Source of the DNA: Dactylis glomerata
Lineage: Eukaryota; Streptophyta; Magnoliopsida; Poales; Poaceae
NCBI GenBank assembly: GCA_007115705.1
Contig: QXEO01002091.1
Coordinates: forward strand, 434,001-498,000
Direction: 5' to 3'
DNA: 64,000 nt
Shown: one piece after another, positions 33,762 through 45,426 of the stretch
Position numbering within the stretch: the stretch's first letter is position 1
Layout of the letters: every line of letters starts with the position of its first letter
Translations under genes and position numbers: made by a program
The notes under the pieces: model-generated
Databases searched by the model: none
What the model saw: only the letters and a program-made list of their open reading frames with translations
What the model was told of the DNA's origin: nothing

Positions 33762-35304
33762 TGATACGTCTCCAATGTATCTATAATTTTTGATGCTCCA
33801 TGCTTGTTTTTACACCATTTACCCGATGTTTCGTTACACTTCGTGGAACTTTTATGCATTTTCTGGAACTAACCTATTAACAAGTCGCCATAGTGCCAGT
33901 TCCCTGTTTTCTCCTGTTTTTGTGTTTCAGAAAAGCTACACAGGAAATATTCTCGGAATTGGACGAAACAAGTTCCAGAAGTCTTATTTTTCCCGGAAGC
34001 TTCCCGAAGACCGAAAGAGAGCCGGAGGGGGGCCAGAGGCCACCCTCACACATAGGTGGCGCGGCCCAGGCCCTGGCCGTGCCACCCTGGTGTGAGGAGC
34101 CCCTGGCTGCCCTCTGACGACGCCCCTTCGCCTATATAAAGCCTCGGGACGGAAAACCCTAAAGGAGTCGGCAAATTTCCAGAAAGAGTTCCGCAGCGCC
34201 GCCGCCGTCGAAGCCAAATTTCAGGGGACAGAAGTCTCTGTTCCGGCACCCTGCCGGGACGGGGAAGTGCCCCCGGAGCCATCTCCATCGACCTCCATCG
34301 CCGTCTCCGCCGTCTCCATCGACCTCATCGCCATCTCCATCAACCTTGCTGTCTCCTATGATGAGGAGGGAGTAGTTCTCCCCCGGGGCTGAGGGCTCTA
34401 CCGGTAGCTATGTGGTTCACCTCTCTCTCCCATGATGTGATCTTTATGTGATCGTGAGCTTTGTATCATGTTGAACAAGTAGATGTTATTATTCAGATAT
34501 TATGTGTACTCTAGTGGTATTATTAAAGTAATCTATTCCTCCTGCCATGGTGTAACGGTGACAGTGCGTGCATCATGGTGGTACTTGGTCTAGGCTACGA
34601 TTGTGATCTCTTATGGATTATGAGAATAATTATTACTATGATAGTATTGAAGTGATCTATTCCTCCTTTCATGGTGTAATGTTGACAGTGTGTGCACCGT
34701 GTTAGTACTTGGTCTAAGTTGCAATAATATCTATCTTGAGTTGTGATTTGATTTGGATATCTCTATGAGTGGTGTTTGTCAAGTACTGGATGAACTTTGA
34801 GGAGTGCTTCGTAGCCCTACGCAATGATTAGTGTTATTCAATAGGAGAGTAATTCAGAGTACCATAGTGAAGAGAAGTTGTTTATTTGTTCAATCATGTT
34901 ATATTTGTTGGGAGTGTGTCCACTAGTGAAAGTATGATCCCTAGGCCTTGTTTCCAAGCTTTGCACACCATTTACTTACTGTTTTGTTACTTGTTTGCTT
35001 GCAGTGATACTTATTCCATACTACATTTACTACTCATAATCATCACTACCACTTGTATTTCACTATCTCTTCGCCGAACTAGTGCACCTATACATCTGAC
35101 AAGTGTATTGGGTGTGTTGGGGACACAAGAGACTTTCTGTATCGTAATTGTAGGGTTGCTTGAGAGGGATAGCTTTGACCTCTTCCTCCCTGAGTTCGAT
35201 AAACCTTGGGTGATCTACTTAAGGGAAACTTGCTGCTGCTCTACAAACCTCTGCACTTGGAGGCCCAACACTGTCTACAAGAACAGAAGCGTGTGTAGAC
35301 ATCA
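33762..35304 (+). repeat. Element 3, 3' LTR
   Basis: 1,543 bp, the same length as the middle LTR and differing at few positions. It ends GACATCA directly before the CAAGG duplication. Confidence 0.9.
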
Positions 35305-35309
35305 CAAGG

Positions 35310-37572
35310 GCAGCTTCTCGTAGATGGTGTCGGTGGCAGGTGGCAGCAGCCATAGTTTGAGCCGACACCTATAGGATCTCGGCTCGTGGTTGTGGGATAA
35401 CGCGGCAACAACACTTCTCTCCGGCTTGGTGTGGTGTAGGGCGGGCCGTACAGGGACGGCACCTGGCTGATTTGACCACCGACGGCAGGGCTCTTGCCCT
35501 TGGCTCAGATCTAGGCCCATCTGGTCCTGATTAGGGTACGGTGGGCCCTCCAATCTGTGGGCCTAGGATCCTACCCCTCGGCCATGGTGTGGTGAAGGTG
35601 CTAGATCCTGGCAACCATCAAGATCCGCTCTGGGCAGGACCTGTGTTTTTGACCCGTAGGGCTCATTGTTCCACACTATTCATGGACCGTTTGCTAGCCT
35701 AACCTCTCCTGCCAGTTTTGAGGGAGTTATTGTGCTGGTTTCTACCGTGTTGCTTGTGCGAGCTCCTAGATGCCGGGGCGATGGCCCCAGAAGGTGGACC
35801 ACGTGGGCGTCTCTACGGCGAGCGGCGTGGCGGTGGTGGTGACCTTGTTCTTTGGTCATTTGGATGACGGTGAGGAAGCGGCTGAAAATCATAGAGTTGA
35901 CGATGCTTTGGCAATGGTCTCTCCAGACCGCACTCCGAGAACTGAGCTTGGGCATAGTGGACAGTCTGAGGTATCATGCGTGTACGAGGGTTTTTTTGGG
36001 CGAAAGCTCAGCGTTTCGATGCCAACGACTGCGAAGCCTACGGGTGTTGTTTCCCTCTTGAGGGCGCCATTGTGGTTACCTTGACTGGACTAGGGCTCCG
36101 GGTGAAACCCTTGACCTTGTGGTCTCGATGATGGTGGCGCGTGCATCATTACCCTCTTAGGGGCGTTGTCGTGGAGCCCCGATCCCCCTTGGTCTTGTTG
36201 CGGTGACTTTGGTGGAAATTCTTGTCTCATCTTGTACCTTTTTTGTTTATCTTTAATCTGCTTTGTAAGAGGTTATACTCTCCACCTTGTTGCTAGAGCA
36301 CGAAAAGAAGACTTAATTCACACAGCTATGAGATCGAGGGTGAACCGGTAGCTCAAAGGCAATAAAAACGTAAACTAAGGAAAGTACATAATAGGGTTAA
36401 TCATACTCAATTAAGGAAAGTACAAAATAGAGGTTAATTCATATGTAAGTCATTGTTAATCGATCTATACCATAGCGCAAACTGATGCATCATACCCATA
36501 AGAAATTATAGTTTGATAGGGAAGAAGAAAAACATGCACTAGCAATTAGTACCAGAATTATCATTGCCCATCGATGTCTAGATAACCAAATGTTCAGTAG
36601 GATATTATCTAGAATAGAAACATAAATATTACTACCAAAGTTGTTCATTCCGCACCTTAGTTAGCATAGCTTGTGCTACACATTGCACACAAAACAATCA
36701 CAACTACATAATCCCAGTTCATAACTACATGTGGCACAATGACCCCCATAATGGCCTTAACCTCTAGAATCCCACGGCCTCTCACGTGGTGATGAACTCC
36801 TCAATTGTTCTGGTACAAGAAAATGATGGTCCGTGGGCTCCTTGCCCCGAAACCATAAAAACACCAGAGCATGGGTAAGTATTCTTCCGTTGCCACCTTC
36901 CAACTAAATGTCTTTCGGCTTGCGTTAGAATCCTTTTGCATTCTTTGTGGGTACTGACATAAATTTTGTCTCCTTATGCAAATCCATCCATGTCTTACTT
37001 AATTGTGTTCCATCCAAGTTGAAGAATCTACATGTTCAGTTGAGTTTAATGATAGATCACTGATAGTGGGATTTGCACTAGCACATATATGTCTATGTTA
37101 TAAGTAGCAGTACACACGTTGGTTTATGAAAATTGTTCGCATACAAGATTCTTTATAGTGAAGTTTTGTACTTTGAAGTCATTTTTAGTCAATGAATGGA
37201 CATGACTAATATCTTGTGCTATATTTAAGCCTTAGTTTGTGATAAAATTCCATTAATATTTAATACAACGGGCCTTAAAAATATGTTTTAAACCAAATCC
37301 TCTAAAGAAGGTTAGAAAAATAAGAGCACATGTCTTTGGGGTTAACTTGTGTCACTTGCATGAATATAGTATATATATGTTTGTGTGTATTCAAAATTCG
37401 TATATATGTTAGTAGAGATTTCTAAATTGTGTGCTCTAAGCATATTTTGATAGAGGTTTCTAGTTTATGATTAAGTATACTCAAGGTGGAAAAATCTAGA
37501 CAAAATATGGAGTTTAATAGGATCTTGTCATGAAATCATTGGTTGTTGTTTTTTTGTGTCAAATATATCTTA
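35310..37572. other. Unassigned flank: GC-rich to ~36350, then AT-rich
   Basis: 35310-36350 is GC-rich with short ORFs on both strands but no domain I recognise; it continues 28025-28286. 36350-37080 is AT-rich with nothing recognised. 37080-37570 is similar to 48180-48620. Confidence 0.4.
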
Positions 37573-38729
37573 TACCCCCTGCATCCTAAAATGTAAGGCA
37601 CTATTTTCGCACTAGTTTTGATGCACAACTTTGACAACTCATATATACCGAATTATAGGAGTTCAGAATCTATTAGTAGTATTGTTGCATTCGTCTTGCA
37701 AATCTCTTTCATTTTGCATATATTTAACAAGGGATTTCTATTTTCGTGCCCTCGGGTCATTAGTTGTACTCAGTTTTCCCCAGCTCCTTAGTTTTTCCTT
37801 AGTTTTGTCCAAGCCCTTGGCTGAAACCGTCACCGGTGCTGGAACGGCCGGTTGCCCGACGGTTGAACACCTTTGACCGTTAACTGCTGACTAGTGGGGC
37901 CACGTAGAGCCCGCAAAGACACGTCAGAGCATCCATCTTTGTTTGACCGTAAGCATCGCCGTATCCCTGACCAAAACGCGGACGAGTGGGGCTTCGGTAT
38001 ATCGAATGACAAGTGGGGCCATGACGCTGATACAAGGTGCAATACACGGGTAGGAATAGATTTTTAAACGGAGCTCTACAGCGATGGCACGGAGGAGGTG
38101 GCCTGCGGGGTGCCGAGATGAGAATGACGTCCACAAAGAACTGCATGAGGCGAGACCAGACGCATTAGATAGATATGAACTAGACGCGTTTAACCATGCA
38201 AAGAAGAGAAGAAATGGTCGAGGACATCGACGACGACCTCAACACTTTGACTGACGGTGTCGGACACGAACGCGAGCAATATATAGAAAACTAGTGTCTC
38301 TCCTTTCTAGCGTGTATAGATAGGTGCTAGGGGAGTGTGGTGGCGAAGGGAAAGAACTCGCGGTGGTCTGTGGCGTCCAGCATAGCGGGGCGACGTGGCC
38401 GTGCCCACAGCGGCGTGCATGTTCGGCATTGGCATCAGCATGTACGTTCGTCATTGGCCTCGGCGGTATCTCTGGTGTGTCAGTGATCGGATGAGGGGAT
38501 GGGATTGAGGGTGCATCCCGACGGTGACCTAGCAGTGGCGGCGAGCATGCATAGCCGTTCTAACCATGCCGATATCGGCATCGGCATCGTTTGGAGGCTG
38601 TGGTGCTCGAATCATGGTGGAAATTGCGATTCCCTATTATTTTTACATGCATAATATATAGAAAATAGCTAGATCTCTAAATCGATGCATATGAAGCTAC
38701 ATATATATTCTTGGTCATAATCCCCTTAT

Positions 38730-39311
38730 CTAAAGGGGATGGATGCATGGCTTCACGTCGTCGTCGCTTTCATCGTCAGTATCTTCGTCGTCCGTGTAGT
38801 AGTACTTCCTGCACAATGTTACGTCGAACACCTTCACTGTGAGCACATCATCGCCTTCATATTTGAAGTGTAGGATGTAGCCGAAATCCACACCGTGCGC
38901 GATGGCGAAATTCTCCCAGCCCTTGTCGAGGTACATCCGGCCTTGTCCGTCAAATAGGACCTCCACGGTCCAGAGACGAGGACCGCAGTCAGCTGCTCGC
39001 AGATACACCTTTGCGGGCTCCTGGCCGTCAAGATAGTCCGCAAACTTTTGTGGGAGTGCCTGCAAAGAGATCGAGCGCCGATCGTTTGAAATTAAAGGCT
39101 TTTTGGAACATGCACATAATTAATCACATGCATCATATATGTGGGAACGCGTATGTACCTTCTTGGCCAAAGGGTCTTCATAGATGACGATTAAGAACTC
39201 CTCTATGATCAATGGCAGTGTTGACGGTGGTGGTGGCAATGATGATGATCCACCACCCAGACCGCCCCTTCCCCTTCCCCTTCCGGTCGGCGTCCGAGAC
39301 GTGGAAGCCAT
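38730..39311 (-). CDS. B3-domain protein, two exons, inside the Mutator-like element
   Basis: Exon 1 is 39311-39159 (51 codons, MASTSRTPTGRGRGRGG...), the donor is GTACATAC, the acceptor TTTGCAG, and exon 2 is 39059-38730, giving 160 residues. Exon 2 matches a plant B3 DNA-binding domain: LPQKFADYL at the start, W-x-V, DKGWENFAIAHGV, GYILHFKYEGDD and VKVFDVTLC. The C-terminus is acidic (DDEDTDDESDDD). The N-terminus is Gly/Arg- then Ser/Pro-rich. Single-B3 proteins of the REM type are nuclear DNA-binding proteins, and this one is short for the class. No stop or frameshift is present, so it may be expressed, but it lies wholly between transposon ends. Confidence 0.75.
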
Positions 39312-39498
39312 GGCAATGGATCAAGTGTATGTGAACGAAGAAGAGAGAGGTAGAAACGAAGAAGATAGAGGTAGAACCTATTGACATGAGGGATGGCCGA
39401 GGTGGGGGTTTATAAGGGCGAGATGACCGTTGTGGGGTTACATAATAAATTAAGGAGGAGATGACCGTTGTGGGTGTTTATATCTCAACAAAAAAGTT

Positions 39499-39789
39499 TA
39501 TTATTTCACCGTGAAAAGTAATGCCTAAAGGAAATTCGTGATAGTTTATCATTTCACCGTGAAAAGTAATGCCTAAAGGAAATTCGTGATAGTTTATTAT
39601 TTTACCGTGAAAAGTAATGCCTAAAGGAAATTCGTGATAGTTTATCATTTCACCGTGAAAAGTAATGCCTAAAGGAAATTCGTGATAGTTTATTATTTTA
39701 CCGTGAAAAGTAATGCCTAAATGGAAATTCGTGATAGTTTATCATTTTACCGTGAAAAGTAATGCCTACAAGAAGTGGAAATTCGTGAT
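39499..39789. repeat. 48-bp tandem array, six copies
   Basis: Units with ACCGTGAAAAGTAATGCC recur about every 48 bp from 39508. Copies alternate between TTATCATTTCACC and TTATTATTTTACC, so the real growth unit may be a 96-bp dimer. It lies in the spacer between the two carried genes, 190 bases upstream of the B3 gene start. Confidence 0.85.
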
Positions 39790-40744
39790 TACCAAACTTG
39801 TTGAATCCGGTGGCCAACTCGTTATTTAGCATACATAGAGGGGTAGTAGTTTGCCACCGACAAATAGAGAGAGGGTGGCACGATCCTGCCCGTTAGATCA
39901 TAGGATCGACGGTAGGTGGACACGATCCGTGTGACAACAGCTCGACCAATCAGGCCAAGTTTGGGCTTCTGTGAGAAGGGAGAGGGTAAAACTGAGTAGT
40001 ATCAAGGATACAAGGGCAAGTAAATAGTAAACAGGCTAAGGAATTCAAATAAGAGATTTAGAAAAAGAAAAACACATGTTTTGTACAATGAAACCCAGGT
40101 TGGCCTACCTCAAAGTATTAGCAATTCAAATATACATGAGTGTAAAAATTATGGCCTCATTCAGACAAACTATGTTTTGGGTATAGATGTTTTGAGAAGG
40201 GATTTGAGTGGAAAGCCATGAACCTTCATAGCTACTAGTGATTTCAGAAGTGGCCATTTGTGTGAAAACTTGATTTATATATGATTGTTATGATTTTATT
40301 TTGCGCATGAGTAGGAGGCACAATGATTTTATCTTTTTGAATTTTTTTGCGCATGAAATGAGTCAATTAGATAGCTTAATCCCATCTGTTGACTCTCTGT
40401 TGACCAGCCACTTGAGGGTAGAACTGAGTATATTGCACTAGCCAGTATTAGTACTCGAGGGGAAAACTGAGTACAGATATTTTTCCAGTGTAAGACTCGA
40501 GGGTAGAACTGAGTACACGTAACGGTGCTGACGTGCAGTCCCACGGACGCGTGTCGCGGTGAGCAGCGGTTAGCCGCGCGGTGCGCGTGTTGAGACCAAA
40601 ACGTCAACTACTGAGACGAACCGTCACTTTGCCAGTACAGAGCCCCTCTCTCCCTCCCTCTGACACACACGCAACCACGCCTCTCACGTCCCATCACCTT
40701 CTCCAAAAAACCCCAGCCGCCCTACGCGCGCTCCCCTGCCGGCG

Positions 40745-42114
40745 ATGGAGAAGAAGAATGCGCCGGCGGCCTACGCCCCCGAGCCCGTCGCCTCCGAGCC
40801 CGTCGCATCCGAGCCCGTCGCCGCCGAGCCCGTCGCCTCCGAGGGCGGCGCATCCAGACGCGGCGCCTCCGTGAACTGGGCCTCTCTCAGGGCTGACAGA
40901 CCACTTCACAAGATCGGCACCTGCTTACTGGCGAACGAGGAGTACGTGGACACCTACGCTGCTTTGAGGCAAGTTTGTACAAATTGGCGCTCAGATCTAC
41001 CTGAGCCCGACGTGCACCTGCACGAATGGATCATGGTAGAACACGCCCTTCCACGCGCCGCTGAGTTCTCCTTCCTCAACCTTCGCACATCCCGCTACGT
41101 CACCATCGATCTAACGGAAGTTCATGCAAGGTTCAAATTCCTCCATATCTATAGAGTTAATCTATTTTTATTTTCAATCGTAAACATCTTAGTGTTGAAT
41201 GTTATCTTTATCAACTCCCTTTTAGATACTACTTCGTCGGCTTTTACCGTGGCGTCATCGTGCTTGGCCAGAGGAACCAGCCGCACAAGATGCGGCTTCT
41301 GAACCCACTCACAAAGACATTGAACGCTACGTTTGAGGCACAGATGCCATCTATGATTATGCAGTCAATCGCTGTAATGAAGTCCCCGGCTATGCTCTTC
41401 GTTTCCACATATTACCCGGCGGAAATTGCTTGGGTCGATGAGAGCACTCCAACTAAGGGTATATATGAAGATTGGGGAGAAGGAAGATTTACGATCGAGC
41501 ACCATTCTATGCGTTGCATTACCACGTTCAATGGTGAATTCTATGCACTAGCTCTACCTTGTCTTTACCACAATTTGGAGTTTGGAACATTAGTGTGCAC
41601 CAACAATGTCCAGTTGGAGCAGGGTGCGAGCAATGTCAACATGGAGACACTTTTTTCATTTCCAGAACTTGGAAATGACAAGTTCTACCTTGTGGAGTCG
41701 GATGGTGATCTGCTGCTTGTGTTGTTGGGCGGTCGTTTGGATGAAGGTCAAACATTGGTGTACCGTGTGGACACTGAGAGCCGCTCTCTCCATGCCGTCA
41801 ATAACATTGGCAGTCGTGCCTTCTTCGTCCATCATGTCCGGTGTATCTCCGTCGACACCAGAGTGCACCCGACACTTCGACCTGGCTGCATCTACTACGC
41901 GGATATGGGTTATATCAGAGAGTACTTTGATGATATGAACGCCTGGGATGAGTGGCCACTACGTGTGGATAGATTAGGAAGGTACGGTCTGAAAGATGAA
42001 CAAAGGCCATACCGTTTGGAGGATGTATTGGCTGCACACTGCAGACGGAAGGAGTTCAATGAATATTTCATTCGGACCAGAATAGGGAGCGACGAAGATA
42101 TATATGATGAATGA
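40745..42114 (+). CDS. F-box/DUF295 protein, two exons, inside the Mutator-like element
   Basis: Exon 1 is 40745-41130 and exon 2 is 41226-42114 (donor AAG/GTTCAA, acceptor CTTTTAG), giving 424 residues. The N-terminus has Ala/Pro/Glu repeats (PVASEPVASEPVAAEPVA) that look like a simple-sequence expansion. A degenerate F-box-like stretch follows (VNWASLRADRPLHKIGTCLL...VCTNWRSDLP). The remainder is a DUF295 (KIB1-4) beta-propeller region (LLNPLTKT, FNGEFYALA, LVESDGDLLLV, GCIYYADMGY). Such proteins are presumed substrate adaptors of SCF ubiquitin ligases; the large grass family is poorly characterised. The frame is intact. Leu-to-Arg type changes in the F-box part may weaken Skp1 binding (inference). 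Confidence 0.75.
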
Positions 42115-42844
42115 AGAACAGATTCATCCATCATGGGCTATCCTAATCTTCATGTTGGGCATACATTGCGTCTTGTATTATTTTCAGCTTAGTTTGTCGT
42201 GAACATTAACATCGTTATTGGCTGCTTTTGGCTGCTGTATGCAGTTTATGTATTATACTTAGTTTTCTAGATTTATTATGCTGCTGTGAATTTATCCTAT
42301 CCTACATTTGCTTCTAGATTTGCTATTAGATTTGTTACCATATTGGGCAAAAAACGAGGGCCAAAAGGCAACAATCATTGAAGAAAGATAGAAATAGAAG
42401 GTTCTCTAGATTTGATACTAATTTGGTGAAAAGAGAGAGAACTGTTACAGAGAGAGAGAGAGGGGAAAAAGGCGCTCTGAAAAATGCCAATTTGGGCCGA
42501 GAGAGACAAAACCGAGCTCTCACGTACAACCAAACGCGGTCTCGTCCTGTCCCACGCGGTCCCGTTCTACCAGCCCCACGCGACGCGGCCCCACACGACG
42601 CGGCCCCACACGTCAGCACGGAACGGTCAACTAAACGGCAACCCTCCCGTCCGAGCGTTTGCGAGGGGTTTCAAACTAGAGCGAGGGGAAAACTGAGGAA
42701 AAACTAAGCGGCTGGGAAAAACTGAGTACAACTAACGACCTGAGGGCACGAAAATAGAAATCCCATTTAACAAATTTAATGGAAATACAATAATTACTAA
42801 TCAGCAAATTTAAGGACATCTTACATTTTGAAACGGATGGAGTA

Positions 42845-45226
42845 TATAACATTTTAATATATACATCGGTTTAGTACACGAAGTTGCCCTGCACGAGCGA
42901 TTTGGTCATGAAGTTATGTTTCGTAAAATTTAGGTAAAAAACTTGCTGGGGTGTGCACATTGCTCATTCCGTCACAACAACCATTAGTTTGCTAACGCGG
43001 TCGTCTACTTTTTTGCGAATCTTCCCCCAAAATTTTCTCTTCTCATCTATTCATGCCTATTGGATAGGCATTGTGTCAAATAGGTCCCGAGCACAATGCC
43101 ATTGTTGTCGTCGTGTCGGCCTCATGGAGCATGACACATCATTGTCGGCTCATACTCATGGAGCGTGATCTGGAGTGCAACACAATCGATCTCGAACATC
43201 AAATGCAACTGTTGTTCCGAGTGTGCATCTGTTGGCATCATTGTTCTTTCCCTTGCCATACACGACAATAGAGCAGGCGGGTCCTCGCGGTTTTAAATAG
43301 TGAGGACACACCTTATCATCAAGCTCGCACTGACCTAACACTTAAAAGCTACCAGAGATAACTATCTTGTGGAAAGTGTCAAGGTGACGTTTTTCTTGAG
43401 GCAATTCGCAAACGCCGCACACTCTTGTATGCGGCATCATTATTGAAAACTTCTTAGGTCATTAATAACTGATGGATAATTCAGTGCCATGGATAGATAA
43501 GTTGCAGCGCATGTTATCGTCGTGTTTGGTGCACCTTCCGGGGCACAAAAGTTAATCACAATCAGTGATGATAATATTCAATCTAACACATCATGATTTT
43601 TAACTTATTTAACATATAAAATTCTATTTCATTAATTTTAAGATTAAAAGAGTTTCCTAATAAGACAAAGACACATGACTCTCTAGCTGAGTTTGTGTTT
43701 GTCTTATTATCTAAGATAATCCTACTTAGAAAAATCTCTATTTAGAAAATCTACTAGATATAGAGCATCATCGCCGAGCATGTGCCTGTTGTCTAATTTT
43801 CAGCATTACTTCGATATAATTATCTGCCGATAACGTATCTATCATGGCATATATTGATCTGTCGTCCTTGTTAGTCGCCTAGAAAGCCCATCTGCCAGCG
43901 AAATACATTTAGTGGGAAGTTTTGCATGTGTTGGCAAAAACATTTGCATGGCATGGGGACTTTTTTAAAGCGGTGGACCTCGCACAACCCTGATGCCTTG
44001 TCCATAAGCTCCACGACCCTATTCAAAGTTTCCCAGTTGAGGAATCAACACAGAGCCCTACATCGACGCCTTGGTCACCATGTTCTATGCCTATCGCAGG
44101 ATGTCGTCTCGTCGTCGTTCTCCTCGACGTCGACTACTAAATATTTGAGGCATCCCTCTGGTCCTGCCAAAATTCTCACCAAAGGTCTCTATGCGCCCTC
44201 AAGTTGACCCCACCAATTAGCATGTCCTCTCTGTAGTCCTCTAATGACGATGCTGATGATGCTAGGCTCAAAGCATCTCCACCGGCGCTCCCAATAGGGC
44301 TATTGGGGCGTCGACTCTTTTTTGGGATCACACCGACAACCCCAATACGGCGTCCACAGAATTTGGAGCCAATAAAACAGCTAGCAACTCCCACGCCGCC
44401 CCAATGCACAAGGAGCAGACGGGAGCACCGGCACCTCGCACCACATCGGATTTCGCCGGTGGCCCCCAAGCAGCCACACAACCCAAAACCTACCTCTTTT
44501 TCCCCATTCCCCCCACTTCCCCCATCCCTCTGATTCCCCCGCTAGCCGGTCCAGTTTGCACCCAGAGCACGCCCTTTCCCGCGCCGCCGCCGCCCTAGAT
44601 CACGTCCTCTACCATTGCCACCTCTCCGCTGTCGTGATGCCGCCAACAAAGAATATGCTAACGGGGGCCACGCAGCCATGCAAGGCGGTGTCGAGGAACA
44701 AGCTGGAGAACATGAAGACAAAATCTTGGGCGAAGGAGCTCGCAAGGTGCAAGCATGTCACCAAAGATCGCAACCGGCGTCACAGAGCAAGTGTGGCTGC
44801 CTTGGGGGCCACCGGTAGTGCGCAATCCGAAGGCAGCAATGCCTAGACCACCGTCCTTGCCAGCAGCGACACCAACGGCTTCAACGCGCTGGCCAGGAGC
44901 ACCTCCCTGTCGTCTTGCTTCAACGTGTCAGCGCGCCAACCATCTCAATTCTCGCTGGAGGTGAGCGAGAGCGAGGCACCTCCTATCGCATCCGACGGTG
45001 TCTTCTATCCTATGTCGACGCCGCACGATGATAGCGTCGGCCTCGACCAGTCCTACTCGTTGTTGCCGGCGATGCGGCGTGGGCCAATGCCCTTCGGAGT
45101 CGCCTCTTCGAGCGATGCCGGCCTCATCAGCAACCTATTTGTAGGTGGATTCTCGGCACCTTTTAAGGTCCCGCTTGGCTGCCCGTATTTTAGTTAGCGG
45201 GACCTAAAAGTTCTACGGACTAGTTA
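42845..45226. other. Intergenic: repeat block and unassigned GC-rich tract
   Basis: 42860-43100 is similar to 48650-48900 (CGGTTTAGTACA..., GGGTGTGCACATTG). 44150-44215 is similar to 48950-49010. About 44272-45200 is GC-rich, begins with GCATCTCCACCGGCG, close to a PIF/Harbinger terminus, and has a short ORF (44637-44846) of no recognised family. No gene is called. Confidence 0.4.
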
Positions 45227-45244
45227 TGTTATAGGATCAAGGTA

Positions 45245-45339
45245 CTTTCTTCAACCACTAATACATGTCTCTACATAAATGTATCTAGACACTAAAATAT
45301 ATCTAGATACTGGAGATAGATATTAGTGATGGGAGGAAG
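45245..45339. mobile_element. Short Stowaway-like MITE
   Basis: 95 bp with inverted ends CTTTCTTCAACCACTAATA and (inverted) CTTCCTCCCATCACTAATA, flanked by TA on both sides (45243-45244 and 45340-45341). It lies 88 bases upstream of the DUF3615-type start codon. Confidence 0.65.
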
Positions 45340-45426
45340 TAACATATTTTTAAATCAAAACAATATAAGTAAGTTATTTTAAGGGTTTGAGCTCACATCG
45401 TCCCATCCCATCGGAAAGGCGTCGCG

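Larger units (their letters stand above)
28292..35304 (+). mobile_element. Composite LTR retrotransposon (element 3) with three LTR starts
   Basis: One outer target duplication, CAAGG (28287-28291 and 35305-35309), encloses: a truncated LTR (28292 to ~28390), a 3' internal piece (~28391-28654), a full LTR (28655-30197), an internal region with the 282-aa ORF, and a full LTR (33762-35304). This is the structure left when two tandem copies share a middle LTR and the first has lost most of its LTR and interior. The middle LTR is not flanked by its own target duplication, as expected. No pol genes are present. Confidence 0.85.
37731..42764. mobile_element. Mutator-like element carrying host-type genes (Pack-MULE-like)
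   Basis: Both ends read inward GGGATTTCTATTTTCGTGCC, and the inverted repeats stay similar for about 80 bp (CTCAGTTTT, CTTAGTTTTTCC). The 9-bp target duplication ATTTAACAA is perfect (37722-37730 and 42765-42773). The 5,034 bp interior has no MuDR-type transposase. Instead it has a B3-domain gene (minus), a 48-bp array and an F-box/DUF295 gene (plus). Extra copies of the AACTGAGTA motif of the inverted repeat occur inside near 39991, 40424, 40466 and 40505, which may mark an older internal end. Confidence 0.85.
37575..42842. mobile_element. Stowaway-like MITE interrupted by a Mutator-like element
   Basis: The outer ends are CCCCCTGCATCCTAAAATGT at 37575 and, inverted from 42842, CTCCATCCGTTTCAAAATGT, each flanked by TA (37573-37574 and 42843-42844). 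Without the Mutator-like insert and one TSD copy the MITE would be about 225 bp. The two termini have diverged, so the MITE is older than the insert. Confidence 0.65.

Noticed and set aside
35310..36351. GC-rich tract as a broken LINE
   Set aside because: No reverse transcriptase or endonuclease motifs and no poly-A tail were found, so it was left unassigned.
44637..44846. Short basic ORF as a Harbinger second protein
   Set aside because: The nearby terminus-like sequence is imperfect and no matching second end or duplication was found.
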